Positions 26,073-35,299 of a stretch of DNA of 64,000 nucleotides are shown here, one piece after another. Location: NCBI GenBank assembly GCA_964413535.1, contig CAYPTB010000004.1, forward strand, positions 62,001-126,000, written 5' to 3'. Made by a program: the position numbers and the translations under genes. The first letter of the stretch is position 1; every line of letters starts with the position of its first letter. The stretch is from CAYPTB01 sp964413535 (GTDB taxonomy: Bacteria; Planctomycetota; UBA1135; GCA-002686595). The notes beneath the pieces are model-generated. The model was not told the origin of the DNA, did not search any database, and saw only the letters and a program-made list of their open reading frames with translations.

Positions 26073-29000
26073 TCGGACTTCTCCCCAACACGCTGATCGG
26101 CGGGCTCGGCCTCCTCGACATCGGCCACGAGCTTTCCGAGGCCGAGGGTGGTGAACACGTCGCGCAGGGTCTGGAACTGGTCCGAGCCGACCGGGAGTCC
26201 GCCCGGGAAGGTGGCGCGGAGGACGGTTTTGACGGTGACCTTCGTCGCCTCCTGGCCAAAGGCATCGGTTAGCTGCTTCACGCGCTTGTAGCGCTCCCAG
26301 GGGCCGGTGAACCGCACCGAGAAGCTGGCAGGCTCCGCGCCCTCGTGGAACTCGGCGTTCAGCTCCTGGACCACCCGGTAGTCGCCCTTGCCGAGCTGCG
26401 GGATCGCGAGGCCGAGCGCGCGCGCGTCGGAGGCTGCCTCCTTGCCCTGGCCCTCGGTCGTCAGGAACAGGCGCTGGATCGTCGTGCGCTTCTTGTCGTG
26501 GAACTCGTCGGCGATCTTCTGGAAGACCTGCCCGGGCGAGCCTTCCGTGCGGACGCGCAGGCGGGGCGGGTCCTCCTCCTCCTCGATCTTCGTCTCGCAA
26601 ACGCACTCGACCTCGCCGCAGAGCGGGCAGGGCTCGTCGACAATGTCCTTGACCTCACCCTTGATCTTGAGCCCGAGGCGGCGCGCCTCCTCTAACGTGT
26701 ACAGCGTCGCGTCCTCGGAGAGCTGCACGAGCGGCGCGGGCGACACCTTGCCGTACCCGAGCTGCTCAGTCGCGTCGTAGTAGATCCAGGTGCCCTGTGT
26801 GCAGCCCTGCTTGACGGTCTTCTTGAGCTGGTTCACGTCGAGCAGGACCTTGAGGCCGATGCGCTTGGCGAACTCACGGCGCAGGTCCTCGGTGCTGAGC
26901 GACTCCTGGCCGTGCGGCCACGCCTTCGCCTTGACGTACGCGGGCGGCATGGCCGGGTCGTCGGCGGTGAGCACTTTCTCCAGCTGCTTGAGGACGCGGA
27001 GTACGACGGCGCTCTGGTCCTTGACCTCGCCCTGATCCTGGGCGGGGAAGGTCTCGCGCGCGAGGCCGCCCGCGTGCTTGGGAGCGTCGGCGCTCGGGTA
27101 GTAGAGGTGGCGGTACGCGCGCGTGATCGCGACGCGGACCTCCAGCTCGGCGGCCTCCTCCATGCTGCGAAGCTGCTTCTTCTGCTCGTCGCTGTAGTCG
27201 GTCAGGCGGCCGGAGTCGCTGACGATGCGCTGGATCGCGAGGTGGCGGCGCGTCACGTCCACCATGCGCTCGACGTGGTCCTCGTCGGCGACGAGGAAAA
27301 CGACGTTGTTCTTGTACGTGCGGTACCCCTCCATCGACCCGGCGTGATCGAACAGCTTCGCTACGAGGTCGGGCACCGCGCCCTCGGTCGGGCTCGTTAC
27401 GGCGGCGTCGTAGTGGACGACGACGAGCTTGGGCTCCTTGGCGTCGTCGTCCAACTCGGCGGCCTCAGCGGGGAAGAAGAAGGGCTTGAAGGTGCCCTTG
27501 CGCCAGACCTTCTTGATGCGCTCGTCGAGGTCGTCCTTGGCGCGCACGCGGCCGACCTGGGGCACCTCCTGCTCGATCACCATCTGGAGGTTCGCCTCGG
27601 TCTTGAAGCGGTAGCGATGGCCGTCGAAGTGCAGGAACCAGAAGGCGCTGCCGGGGTCGCCCTTCTCCTCGGCGAGCATCTGGGAGAGGGTCTTCTTGAT
27701 GTGCTGCGGGTCGTCTCCGGGCTGGAGGACAGAGACCAGTAGCTCGGCGGGATCGACGCCGGTCGCGACGCCCTGCGTCAGGCTGTGCAGGAAGACGTTC
27801 GTCGCGATGCGGCGGGCGTACGGCGGCTTGCCCGCCGCCTTCCAGCGGCGGTCGAGCGTCTCCGCGTGGGCCTCGGAGCCCTTGCGCGGGCTCGTGATGT
27901 CCGCCTCGACGACGTTGCGGAAGGCGGGCCGTCCGAGGCGGCTCGTCAGGTCGTTCACGATGTCATCAAGGGAGAGGTCGAGGTGATGGACCGAGATCAG
28001 GTGCGCGTCCTTCGGCTTCTCGTGCCAGAGCTGGCGCACGACGCGTGCGAGGAGCCGCAGCGCTCCGCGCGTCTTCTGGAAGTTTGGGATCGTCGCGGTC
28101 TTGCGGTTGAGCGTCGTCAGGAACTCGGGGTGGAACGGGTAGTCGAGCGCCATCTCCGCCGCGTAGTCGGAGCGCAGCGCACGCTGAGGGATGTCCACAC
28201 CCTGAGACTCGAGCTGGGCGAAGTGGTTGCAGTACTTCTCGGCGATTTCCTTGCCCGCGCCGGGAGCGATCGACTTGAAGAGGCGGTGCGTTACGATGCG
28301 GGAGATTTCGGTCTCGCCCGTCGGCGTGATGACGCGCTCCTGGCGCGCGGAGACGCGGCGGGCCTCGCCCAGCTCCTGCTCCAGGGTCTGCTTCAACTCG
28401 TCGGTCTCGTTGCCGAAGGCGTCCGAAGAGTCGGCCAGCGTGAGGACGACGACGACCTTGGGCTTGCTCGACGCGAACTCGATGAGCGTCATCAGGAAGG
28501 CGACGGTCTGCTCGGCGAGGTCGCTGTGCTTGTTGGGCGTCTGGACGGCCTTGGCCGCGCGTAGGTAGCGCGCGATCTCGTCGAGCATGATGAGCGCGGG
28601 GCCATCGCCGACGAGCTTCTCTAGGACCTGGGTGCCGGGGGCGACGAGGTCCTCGTCGCTCTTCTTGACGATGGCGAAAGCCGCGTCAGGATCGCCGCTC
28701 GCGCGGCCGAGCTGGTAGGCGATCTCGCCCCAGAGGGTGCGGGTCGTCAGCGTGCCGTGGTCGATGCCGTTGGCCGGGTCCATGTCCGAGCCGACGACAC
28801 CGGCGGTCGGCCAGGGCTTGGAGGGCAGCCAAGAGGTGTCGATCTGAAGGCCCTCAGGGACGCTGTCGGAGCGGCTCTGCGCGAAGTGGTAGAGCGCGAT
28901 CAGGTTGTGCGACTTGCCGCCGCCGAAGCTCGTCTCCAGCCGGATGAAGGGGCTGTTCGCGGGCTCGCGGCCGGAGAGGCGGCCGAGCACCTCGCGCGCG

Positions 29001-29176
29001 AGCGTGCGCAGGCCCTCGGTCGGGTAGGTGCTGCGGAAGAAGCGCCCGGCGTCCTGGTAGATGGAGTCCGCCTGCCCCTCGACCACGTCCTTGAGCCGGG
29101 CCGCGAACATCTCGTCGCGCAACTCACCGGAGAGCACCTCATCGCGGGGCTCGCAGGTCTCGAAGATCGTCTTCAT
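26069..29176 (-). CDS. DUF499 P-loop ATPase (Hma-like ATPase)
   Basis: 1035 residues from ATG 29176, preceded by a GGAAGGGAAGGGGAGC ribosome-binding region. Walker A is SFGGGKSHNLIAL (~80-92), in the usual DUF499 context RLETSFGGGKSHN. Walker B is LIMLDEIARYL (~195). ICP-type helices follow, and a Cys cluster CPLCGEVECVCE near residue 850 looks like a small zinc site. DUF499 proteins are STAND/AAA-like ATPases found with DUF1156 methylases and related to ATPases of BREX-type systems. It is the first gene of the operon. The upstream frame continues into repeat R0, but the ribosome-binding site and family N-terminus fix this start. Confidence 0.9.
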   Translation of the reverse strand: MKTIFETCEPRDEVLSGELRDEMFAARLKDVVEGQADSIYQDAGRFFRSTYPTEGLRTLAREVLGRLSGREPANSPFIRLETSFGGGKSHNLIALYHFAQSRSDSVPEGLQIDTSWLPSKPWPTAGVVGSDMDPANGIDHGTLTTRTLWGEIAYQLGRASGDPDAAFAIVKKSDEDLVAPGTQVLEKLVGDGPALIMLDEIARYLRAAKAVQTPNKHSDLAEQTVAFLMTLIEFASSKPKVVVVLTLADSSDAFGNETDELKQTLEQELGEARRVSARQERVITPTGETEISRIVTHRLFKSIAPGAGKEIAEKYCNHFAQLESQGVDIPQRALRSDYAAEMALDYPFHPEFLTTLNRKTATIPNFQKTRGALRLLARVVRQLWHEKPKDAHLISVHHLDLSLDDIVNDLTSRLGRPAFRNVVEADITSPRKGSEAHAETLDRRWKAAGKPPYARRIATNVFLHSLTQGVATGVDPAELLVSVLQPGDDPQHIKKTLSQMLAEEKGDPGSAFWFLHFDGHRYRFKTEANLQMVIEQEVPQVGRVRAKDDLDERIKKVWRKGTFKPFFFPAEAAELDDDAKEPKLVVVHYDAAVTSPTEGAVPDLVAKLFDHAGSMEGYRTYKNNVVFLVADEDHVERMVDVTRRHLAIQRIVSDSGRLTDYSDEQKKQLRSMEEAAELEVRVAITRAYRHLYYPSADAPKHAGGLARETFPAQDQGEVKDQSAVVLRVLKQLEKVLTADDPAMPPAYVKAKAWPHGQESLSTEDLRREFAKRIGLKVLLDVNQLKKTVKQGCTQGTWIYYDATEQLGYGKVSPAPLVQLSEDATLYTLEEARRLGLKIKGEVKDIVDEPCPLCGEVECVCETKIEEEEDPPRLRVRTEGSPGQVFQKIADEFHDKKRTTIQRLFLTTEGQGKEAASDARALGLAIPQLGKGDYRVVQELNAEFHEGAEPASFSVRFTGPWERYKRVKQLTDAFGQEATKVTVKTVLRATFPGGLPVGSDQFQTLRDVFTTLGLGKLVADVEEAEPADQRVGEKSE

Positions 29177-29314
29177 GCTCCCCTTCCCTTCCCTGCTGGC
29201 GCAGGGCCGGGAGTGTGGCAAACAGAGGGGCCCGTACCAACGAGTCTGCGCGCCAAGCGCGAGCCGAACCGCGACCTTGACGCCCAAGATTGGAAGGGAG
29301 CCCGCACGAGCAAC
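29177..29314 (-). promoter_or_regulatory. Upstream region of the DUF499-led operon
   Basis: This 138-nt stretch must contain the promoter for the five-gene operon. I see no convincing -35/-10 pair or palindromic operator. It ends where the R0 hairpins begin. Confidence 0.35.
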
Positions 29315-29424
29315 AGCGCCCGTAGGCGCTGGAGCCGGGGCCGCGAAGGCCCAGTTGTGGGTAGGTCCTACGCCGCCTCGTCGCGCCGCTTGCGTCGGGG
29401 ATGCGTCACGGGCGCGCGGACCGC
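29315..29424 (-). repeat. Repeat copy R0: hairpins plus last 18 codons of the anchor small gene
   Basis: On the minus strand the last 18 codons (VRAPVTHPRRKRRDEAA-stop, stop at 29368-29370) match the C-terminus of the intact gene at 40962-41300. Downstream of the stop are two hairpins: AGCGCC-CGTA-GGCGCT (29315-29330) and GGGCC-GCGAA-GGCCC (29338-29352). The copy breaks off at about 29424, so this is a 3'-end remnant with no start. Confidence 0.75.
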
Positions 29425-29554
29425 CGGGGCCACTAGGCCCAGATGTCAGGCGGACACCTACGCGCATGCGGAGCGGCCCGCGCCACGGTCATCGGCCAAT
29501 CGCGCTGAAACCTGACGCTCGCGTCCAGGCGACGCACAGACATCCTGGCCCGGG

Positions 29555-29578
29555 CCTCGCTAGAATCCTCGCTAGAAT
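29555..29578 (+). repeat. 12-bp tandem duplication containing a -10-like box
   Basis: CCTCGCTAGAAT occurs twice in tandem. TAGAAT resembles a sigma-70 -10 box, and the downstream small gene starts 20 nt later, so the duplication may lie in or next to its promoter. Confidence 0.5.
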
Positions 29579-29597
29579 CCTGCGGAGGGAGAAGGGC

Positions 29598-29834
29598 ATG
29601 AGGGTCCGGTTCACTTGGCACGAGCAGGGGCGAGACTTGGCGGCGCTGTTGAAGGCTTGCCAGGGGTTTATTCGTGGGGCTCATCGTTTCCGGTTCCCGC
29701 GCTGGCGCGGTTCGGAGAACCTTCCTCTCGCTAGCAGGACATGGTCGGCCACCGAAATGCGCCGGGATGCCCCTGCGACCGTCAAAAAGTGGATCGAATC
29801 TCGTGAACCGTACAGGCGCAGTCAGGAGCAATAG
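29598..29834 (+). CDS. 78-residue hypothetical protein
   Basis: The ATG at 29598 follows a strong purine-rich ribosome-binding site (GGAGGGAGAAGGGC). The stop lies 2 nt before the next ATG, indicating coupling with the membrane-protein gene. The product is basic (about a fifth Arg/Lys) with MRVRFTWHEQGRDLAALLKA at the start and no motif I recognise. It could be a truncated gene; support comes from the ribosome-binding site and the spacing only. Confidence 0.45.
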   Translation: MRVRFTWHEQGRDLAALLKACQGFIRGAHRFRFPRWRGSENLPLASRTWSATEMRRDAPATVKKWIESREPYRRSQEQ

Positions 29835-29836
29835 AA

Positions 29837-30246
29837 ATGCACGGGAGCAACTTTCGCGAGTGGGAGGCGTTGCGAGCGGAAGTCGAGACTATTAGAAAGT
29901 GCATAACGAATTACATGGGGCTCCTTTTTGGAGGTGTCGGGTTCGCCTTTGTTGCCCTGGGAAGCAGAACTCAAGAAGTCCTTTCCGTTCAAGGCGACGC
30001 TAGTACCCTAGTTCCTTTGGGATCGCGGCACTTGCGCTCGGGCTTGTGATTACCACTGTGTTATTCATATCCAACTACAAATTCATTGCGCATAATCGCT
30101 ATGCTGGGTATTGCAAGCTCATTACTCATGAAAGAGTTGAATTCAATTGGCCCCAAGATGGACAGGTGGATAGCACGCCTACAGACATCCTCGCGTGGGA
30201 AGTTTGCATGTCAGGAGGAGGACGAGGGGGAACGGATGACCTGTAG
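29837..30246 (+). pseudogene. Frameshifted two-helix membrane protein
   Basis: The first frame from ATG 29837 gives a cytosolic helix and one membrane segment (NYMGLLFGGVGFAFVALGS), then runs out of sense near 30010. A second frame, shifted by one base, continues with another membrane helix (FGIAALALGLVITTVLFISNYKF) and an IAHNRYAGYCKLITHERVEF block to a stop at 30246. Joined, they make a ~136-residue two-helix protein of a kind often seen in accessory regions. A single-base deletion between about 30003 and 30020 explains the break. Programmed frameshifting or a sequencing error are alternatives. It precedes the TIR-NB-ARC gene in the same cassette. Confidence 0.6.
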
Positions 30247-30460
30247 CGCGTTTCCGTCGCATCCGGAGTCACGTCGGCGACTGCGCTCGGGTGCGCACAT
30301 TCGTAGCAGCTAGCCGCGATCTGTTGCGACGCGTTGCCTGGAGTCCTGTGCAACTACGCAGACCCCTCTGATCCTCCCGCATCTTTTCGCTGGCGACATG
30401 CAAACATGTGGGACCGCCCTGGACAATCGAGTACCAGCCCAGAGCATTCCAACCACCGAC

Positions 30461-33400
30461 ATGACACCTGAACCGTCCGTGTTCATATCGTATGTGCGGA
30501 AGGACGTCGCGGATTTTGCGGGTCTACTGCGGGGGTACCTCAGTGAAAGCAACGTGACTGTCTGGTGGGACATCACAGAGATGGAGTCCCGCGGCCTCGT
30601 GTTTCCGGAGGAGATTCGGCGTGCAATTGAGCGGTCGCAGCGCTTACTGCTTATCGTAAGCTCCGGTACGCTTTCTAGTGTCTATGTCGAGAAAGAGTGG
30701 CGTCACGCCCTACTTCATGGCGTGGTGATTACACCCATTCTCCGCGACGGCAATTACGATTGCGTCCCTGCGCCTCTTAGAACGTTGCACTGTGTTGATT
30801 GCCGCCCAACAATAGCACAAGACGCGGCTCTCGCCGAGGTTCTGCGCATTGTGCGAACTCCAACGGCTCCGATGGGATCGATGATTGGCCACGTTCCGCG
30901 CGTCCCATCTCCGTTCCACGGGCGTGCTACGGAAACGGACCGCCTACGCAAGAGACTGGTTCACGATTGGTCGCTCAAGACGAGCGACGGACCCGACAGC
31001 CGTATCACAGTGGTCACCGGCATGGCCGGCATTGGAAAATCGCTACTGGTCGCCGCGACCGTGCAGATGCCGGAGGTCAGAAGATCCTTTCCAGACGGCA
31101 TCTATTGGATGGATCTACACCACGACAGCGACGCCTTGGGCGCTCTACGCCGCATTGGGCTCGCGTTGGGAGATCAGTCCGCCGAGACGTACAGCACTGT
31201 TATCGAGGCAAGGGCAAAGCTAGCCAACGTCATAGCAACGCGGCGATGTCTCATCGTGCTCGACAATATCTGGGATACCGGTCTCTTGGAAAGCATGAAC
31301 TCATCCGGTACCACCGGCGTGCATGTTGTTGCCACCGCTCAACTGCGCCAGATCTTTGCGTCAACGGGTGCGGTCGAGATCAATCTGATTCCGCTTGAGT
31401 ATGTTGATTCGCTCGGTTTGCTGGCTTCGTGGGCCGGAATAGCAAGAGAAGAACTGCCATCCGCGGCCAAGGACCTAGCACGCGAATGTCACGGACTACC
31501 GCTGGCCTTGTCAATCATTGGCGCCATGCTCCGAGTCCGTGACGGATCAGCGGCCGCTGACGCCAGCAAGTATGAATCAATTTTGACTGCGCTGCGCGCT
31601 GGCTCAACGTCGGTTGCACAGCGCATGCCAAATTACGAGCATGCTTCGGTGGATCGTGCGTTATTGGTTGGTTACCGAGCTTTGACCGAGCTTGATCAAG
31701 CGCGTTTTATTGATCTGTGCGTGTTTCCGGCGGACGCGGTTCCCATCGCTGTGGTTCGACTGTGGTGGCAGGACATTGGACTTCCGAATGAAGAGACGGA
31801 TCTCGTGCTGATGCGACTGTTTGACCGTTCGCTAATTCAGTTGCAGGACGGTGGGACACTTCGTCTTCACGACATGCAGCGAAGTTTCTTGCTGCGCCAA
31901 TGCGAAGCGGTGCACGGGCTCCACGCTCGGCTAATCTCATCTCTCGCGCGGGTGGTTGGCGGTGAGCACGGAGACATGCAGAGTACTTCTGTCGGCGGCG
32001 ACGACACGCTTCATGCGTACGCGAGGCAGCACCTAGTCTACCATTTGCGAAACTCGGGGCTGCCACCGGAACCCGCGCACCTGCTTTGGATAGTGAATCC
32101 AGGAATCCGCGCAACGGTCGATCTACGGCAACGGGGCACTCCGCAGCGTGAGTTGCGCTCCCTATACGAATACGGTCTGGACACCGGTACAAGACTGGTA
32201 ATGCAGATTACAAAGACATCGAGCATCAAGGCTGGACTCGCGCTAGTCGAGATCGGCCTGGGATTGTCGTCGATGCGCGCGTCTTTTTTTGGGTCGTCAT
32301 ACTTCTTGCCGACAATCTGCGGACGTGAAGGAATACTGACGACCACGGCGGCGCCGTTCTCACGATTCTGCGGCGAGGTAGAGAGTGCAATGGCGCAAAT
32401 GGCACAAGATGTCGCGCCTGATCGAACGCACCATCTAATCGGCGATGCCGACTATTCGTGTGCAATGATTAGTATTATTGGACTCAACCGCCCAGACCCA
32501 GAAGTAGCACGGTGGATAATTGCTAGTCTGACGACATGCGTGGATCGGGACGACGTTACGCATGCGCTCTTGTCCGCCCCCGACCACCGAGTGGACATGT
32601 CTGTGCCAGAAATCGCACAGTACTTATATCTGATGCCGTCAGGGGGTGACCGAGAGTACGTTCTGCGTGGAGTGGCCACTGGTGCGGGCGGTGAGCGCGA
32701 CGACCGTAGCAGCGTCGTGGATCCAAGGCGCTTGGAAGAGGTGAGCATGTCGCGCGCGCAGTCGTTGCACGCACAGTTCGAAGGGCTGCGCTACAGACGC
32801 GATCGCGCCGAACTGCTGATGGAGCTTCTCGCAACAGGTGAGCACCATGTTAGTTGCGACGTCGGTGGTTACCCCTTTAGGGTGCTTGAAAAGGCGCTGT
32901 CCGCCATACCCAGTCCGGCCGACGAGGGCGACTTTCTGTCGGCGCGGGTTGCCTTGCGCCTACAGGGTCAAGAACAGAGGCTAATTGAAGATCTTGGCGA
33001 GGTTGTCGATGCATGCTGTACGCATATTAGCGACAAACACTGGAAGGTGGTCGTCTCGGACTGCCTGAAGCGTCCAAGCACCGGAGTCGCTGCATTTCTC
33101 CGACGGAGCGTTCTTCCGCGTGTGCGGAGTCAGTTGGCGCGTGCTGTATTAATGGGACGGCTGTGGGATGACGACGAGTCGTGGAGAACGGCGCTCAGTA
33201 CCTACTTGGAGGGGAATCTGTTGGTCGAGGCGGCTGCGTTCGTCTCTGCGCTCGCTGAGAAACAGCATCGGACGGGACTGGAAAGTGTGGCTTCGGAACT
33301 GGTTGAAAACGCAAGGCGCGATGCATTGCCGAGGGACTATAGCGAGATAGTCGTTACTCTATCGGCATTGCTGCAGGATCCCGCGGGCCAGGTGAGCGAT

Positions 33401-34072
33401 GCGGTACAGAGCCTGGAAGCAGGCGACGTGGCGCCGGCGGCCAGCGCAAAGACCAGCGAAGTGGACGAGAGAATGGAAGGGTTGGCTCGGGAGGCTCAAT
33501 GGCGTTACCTGCCGGCTGGTGTGTATCTGCGGGCCGCGCGGGCCTGCATGGGGAAAAAGGACGTTGCGCAGACACTGAATCAACAGGGGCTAGCAAGAGC
33601 CAGCAAGATGTCTGATGGGTTCGCGTTTGTGCAGTACTGCCGCAATAGATTCGATCTCGACCCGACACCTGGCGCATCTGCCCCATTTGTGGGAGAAGAC
33701 GCGGAAACAGTATCCAAGTTTGCGTTAGGGGTGTCCAAAGATTGGATCACGCTTGCACAAGTAACAAGTCGTGTAAGCCTCAAGTGCGCGACATGGAGGA
33801 CAGAGTTGCCGGATCTTGTCGTGCTTTCTGAGCAGTTGAAGCGTTTTGAGTTTCGCGAGGAGTGCCGACGTGGTCTGCTGCCGCACATTGAGTGCGCCAA
33901 TGAAATGTATGCTTTGTCCTGCTTTGCGTTTTGGGCGGCGCGTGCCGCGGCCGGAAGTCGTCGTGATGTCTTGTCTGTTATCCGCAACGGGGCGGGAACG
34001 ATTAGAAAGATTGCTGGCGATACTGGCCTGAGTCAGGTGGATCGGGCCCTTGTGCGGTGGAGTACTCCGTAA
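30461..34072 (+). CDS. TIR-NB-ARC STAND protein (NLR-like immune sensor/effector)
   Basis: 1203 residues. The N-terminal TIR domain starts SVFISYVRKDVADFAGLLRGYL (~5-26), with WWDITEM, PEEIRRAIERSQRLLLIVSS and EKEWRHAL, where the catalytic Glu of NADase TIRs is expected. An NB-ARC/AP-ATPase module follows: P-loop GMAGIGKS (~186), Walker B LIVLDNIWD (~266), the GLPLAL motif (~346) and a winged-helix end LRLHDMQRSFLL (~467). The last ~700 residues are helical, probably a ligand-sensing scaffold. Such proteins oligomerise on sensing phage and deplete NAD+. The start 30461 is preferred over 30398 because the TIR strand begins directly; neither has a strong ribosome-binding site. GC content is visibly lower than backbone. 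It is flanked by R0 and R1. Confidence 0.88.
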   Translation: MTPEPSVFISYVRKDVADFAGLLRGYLSESNVTVWWDITEMESRGLVFPEEIRRAIERSQRLLLIVSSGTLSSVYVEKEWRHALLHGVVITPILRDGNYDCVPAPLRTLHCVDCRPTIAQDAALAEVLRIVRTPTAPMGSMIGHVPRVPSPFHGRATETDRLRKRLVHDWSLKTSDGPDSRITVVTGMAGIGKSLLVAATVQMPEVRRSFPDGIYWMDLHHDSDALGALRRIGLALGDQSAETYSTVIEARAKLANVIATRRCLIVLDNIWDTGLLESMNSSGTTGVHVVATAQLRQIFASTGAVEINLIPLEYVDSLGLLASWAGIAREELPSAAKDLARECHGLPLALSIIGAMLRVRDGSAAADASKYESILTALRAGSTSVAQRMPNYEHASVDRALLVGYRALTELDQARFIDLCVFPADAVPIAVVRLWWQDIGLPNEETDLVLMRLFDRSLIQLQDGGTLRLHDMQRSFLLRQCEAVHGLHARLISSLARVVGGEHGDMQSTSVGGDDTLHAYARQHLVYHLRNSGLPPEPAHLLWIVNPGIRATVDLRQRGTPQRELRSLYEYGLDTGTRLVMQITKTSSIKAGLALVEIGLGLSSMRASFFGSSYFLPTICGREGILTTTAAPFSRFCGEVESAMAQMAQDVAPDRTHHLIGDADYSCAMISIIGLNRPDPEVARWIIASLTTCVDRDDVTHALLSAPDHRVDMSVPEIAQYLYLMPSGGDREYVLRGVATGAGGERDDRSSVVDPRRLEEVSMSRAQSLHAQFEGLRYRRDRAELLMELLATGEHHVSCDVGGYPFRVLEKALSAIPSPADEGDFLSARVALRLQGQEQRLIEDLGEVVDACCTHISDKHWKVVVSDCLKRPSTGVAAFLRRSVLPRVRSQLARAVLMGRLWDDDESWRTALSTYLEGNLLVEAAAFVSALAEKQHRTGLESVASELVENARRDALPRDYSEIVVTLSALLQDPAGQVSDAVQSLEAGDVAPAASAKTSEVDERMEGLAREAQWRYLPAGVYLRAARACMGKKDVAQTLNQQGLARASKMSDGFAFVQYCRNRFDLDPTPGASAPFVGEDAETVSKFALGVSKDWITLAQVTSRVSLKCATWRTELPDLVVLSEQLKRFEFREECRRGLLPHIECANEMYALSCFAFWAARAAAGSRRDVLSVIRNGAGTIRKIAGDTGLSQVDRALVRWSTP

Positions 34073-34185
34073 AGGCAGTAGAGGCGAATCGGAGTAAAGA
34101 CCGGCGCGGCGTCGAGTGGCCGGGTTCGCGGTACAAACCAGGTCTTCTCGGTGGTTGCTGCGTTTGAAAGGGCCGCCCCGGGCCT

Positions 34186-34396
34186 GCGCTGCTCATCTCG
34201 CGGCGTCGGCGACAGACTAGCTGCTACGCCGCCGCGTTCTTGCGCCTAGTCACGGGCGCCCGCAAGCCCATCCGCACGAGCTGCTCGCCCATGATCGCTC
34301 GGATTCGAGGGCGTGGCGCAGCTCGGGGTTGCCGGTTGCCGCCTCGATCGCCTTGTCAACGGCCTTGACCGCGAGCAGGAACGGTTTGCCCTCGCC
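34186..34396 (-). repeat. Repeat copy R1: ~58 codons of the anchor gene 3' end, frameshifted
   Basis: The minus strand reads GEGKPFLLAVKAVDKAIEA...NPELRHALES, then after a ~4-nt deletion MGEQLVRMGLRAPVTRRKNAAA-stop (stop at 34224-34226). The 3' flank GCGCTGCT...CTCGCGGC...CTAGC (34186 onward) is shared with R3. The 5' end is missing; the copy breaks just before the Fis-type gene's 3' end. Confidence 0.75.
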
Positions 34397-34428
34397 CCGA
34401 TAGCTCACGCCTGGCGATCGCACGGCGT

Positions 34429-34998
34429 CTACGCGCGCAGCCCGTGCCTCCCCAGCTTCCTGTACAGCGTGCTCTTTCCGACGTCGAGCAGCCGCGCGGC
34501 CGCAATTACGTCTCCGGCCGTCTCCGCCAGCGCGCGCTCCAGCGCTAGTTTCTCGTATCCGCCGATGCTGACAGGGTCGTCGGTCACGAGCACGGGCGCG
34601 CCGCCGCCGTCGTGGGGCAGGCCGAGAACCGCGGTGCGGCGGTAGACCGTGCTCCTGCTGACGCCGAGGAGCTTGGCGGCTGCGCGGAGGTCGCCTCCGG
34701 ACTCGACGATGGCGCGCTGGTAGGCTGCGCGTTCGTACGCGGTGAGGCGCAAGGGGAGCGCAGCGTCGCGCCCGGGCGGCGCCGCCGGCGTGAGCTCGTA
34801 CGGCGGCGGCTCGGGCTGGATCACGCGCACGGGGGTGGGCTCCTTCCGCCGCGCGGACTGCGCGCGGCCCGCAACGCCGAGCACCTCCTTGACGGCAGCG
34901 AGCGCGGCGCGCCGGATGAGGTCCTGGAGCTCGTCGACGAAGGCGTCGACGCGGGCGCGGATCTCGGTGTCGATGGACCCGGGGACCATGCGCCGCAT
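34429..34998 (-). CDS. Protein with two Fis-type helix-turn-helix domains
   Basis: 189 residues from ATG 34998. The N-terminal helix (IDTEIRARVDAFVDELQDLIRRAALAAVKEVLG) resembles the oligomerisation segment of small Fis-like proteins. Two HTH_8-type units follow: ERAAYQRAIVESGGDLRAAAKLLGVSRSTVYRRT and EKLALERALAETAGDVIAAARLLDVGKSTLYRKL. No sigma-54 AAA+ or receiver domain is present, so it is a stand-alone DNA-binding protein, either nucleoid-associated or a regulator. It is the only gene between repeats R1 and R2. The frame extends upstream to 35100, but that part has no matching character. Confidence 0.75.
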   Translation of the reverse strand: MRRMVPGSIDTEIRARVDAFVDELQDLIRRAALAAVKEVLGVAGRAQSARRKEPTPVRVIQPEPPPYELTPAAPPGRDAALPLRLTAYERAAYQRAIVESGGDLRAAAKLLGVSRSTVYRRTAVLGLPHDGGGAPVLVTDDPVSIGGYEKLALERALAETAGDVIAAARLLDVGKSTLYRKLGRHGLRA

Positions 34999-35091
34999 TC
35001 CGCGCCGGGCGTCGGTATTCGTCAAGTCGGCTACGCGCCCCGTGTCTTGCCGAACGCCGAGAACCGCGGCGCATCCGCACAAACGAGCCGC

Positions 35092-35299
35092 AGCGCCCAT
35101 TCCGGCGCTTCGGCTGGGGCTGCGAGAGCCCGGATCTCAGTCGGTAGTTACGCCGCCTTGCCGTTGCGCTGCCGCGACACCCCGCAGCCCCATCCGCACG
35201 AGCTGCTCGCCCATGATGGCGCGGGCGGACTCGAGGGCGCGGCGCAGCTCGTTGTTTCCCGCTGCGGCTTCGATCGCCTTGTCGAGTGCCTTCACCGCG
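35092..35299 (-). repeat. Repeat copy R2: ~48 codons of the anchor gene 3' end with two hairpins
   Basis: Minus strand AVKALDKAIEAAAGNNELRRALESARAIMGEQLVRMGLR aligns with the intact gene, then a one-base shift disturbs the last codons before GKAA-stop. Hairpins: AGCGCC-CATTCC-GGCGCT (35092-35109) and GGGCT-GCGAG-AGCCC (35117-35131). The second stem carries a compensatory C-G to T-A change compared with R0 and R5. The 5' part of the gene is missing. Confidence 0.75.

Noticed and set aside
17878..29176. Interpretation of the operon as DISARM or BREX
   Set aside because: No DUF1998, DrmB, PglZ or Lon-like gene is present; DUF499, DUF1156 and the PLD-SNF2 helicase fit the Hma type better.
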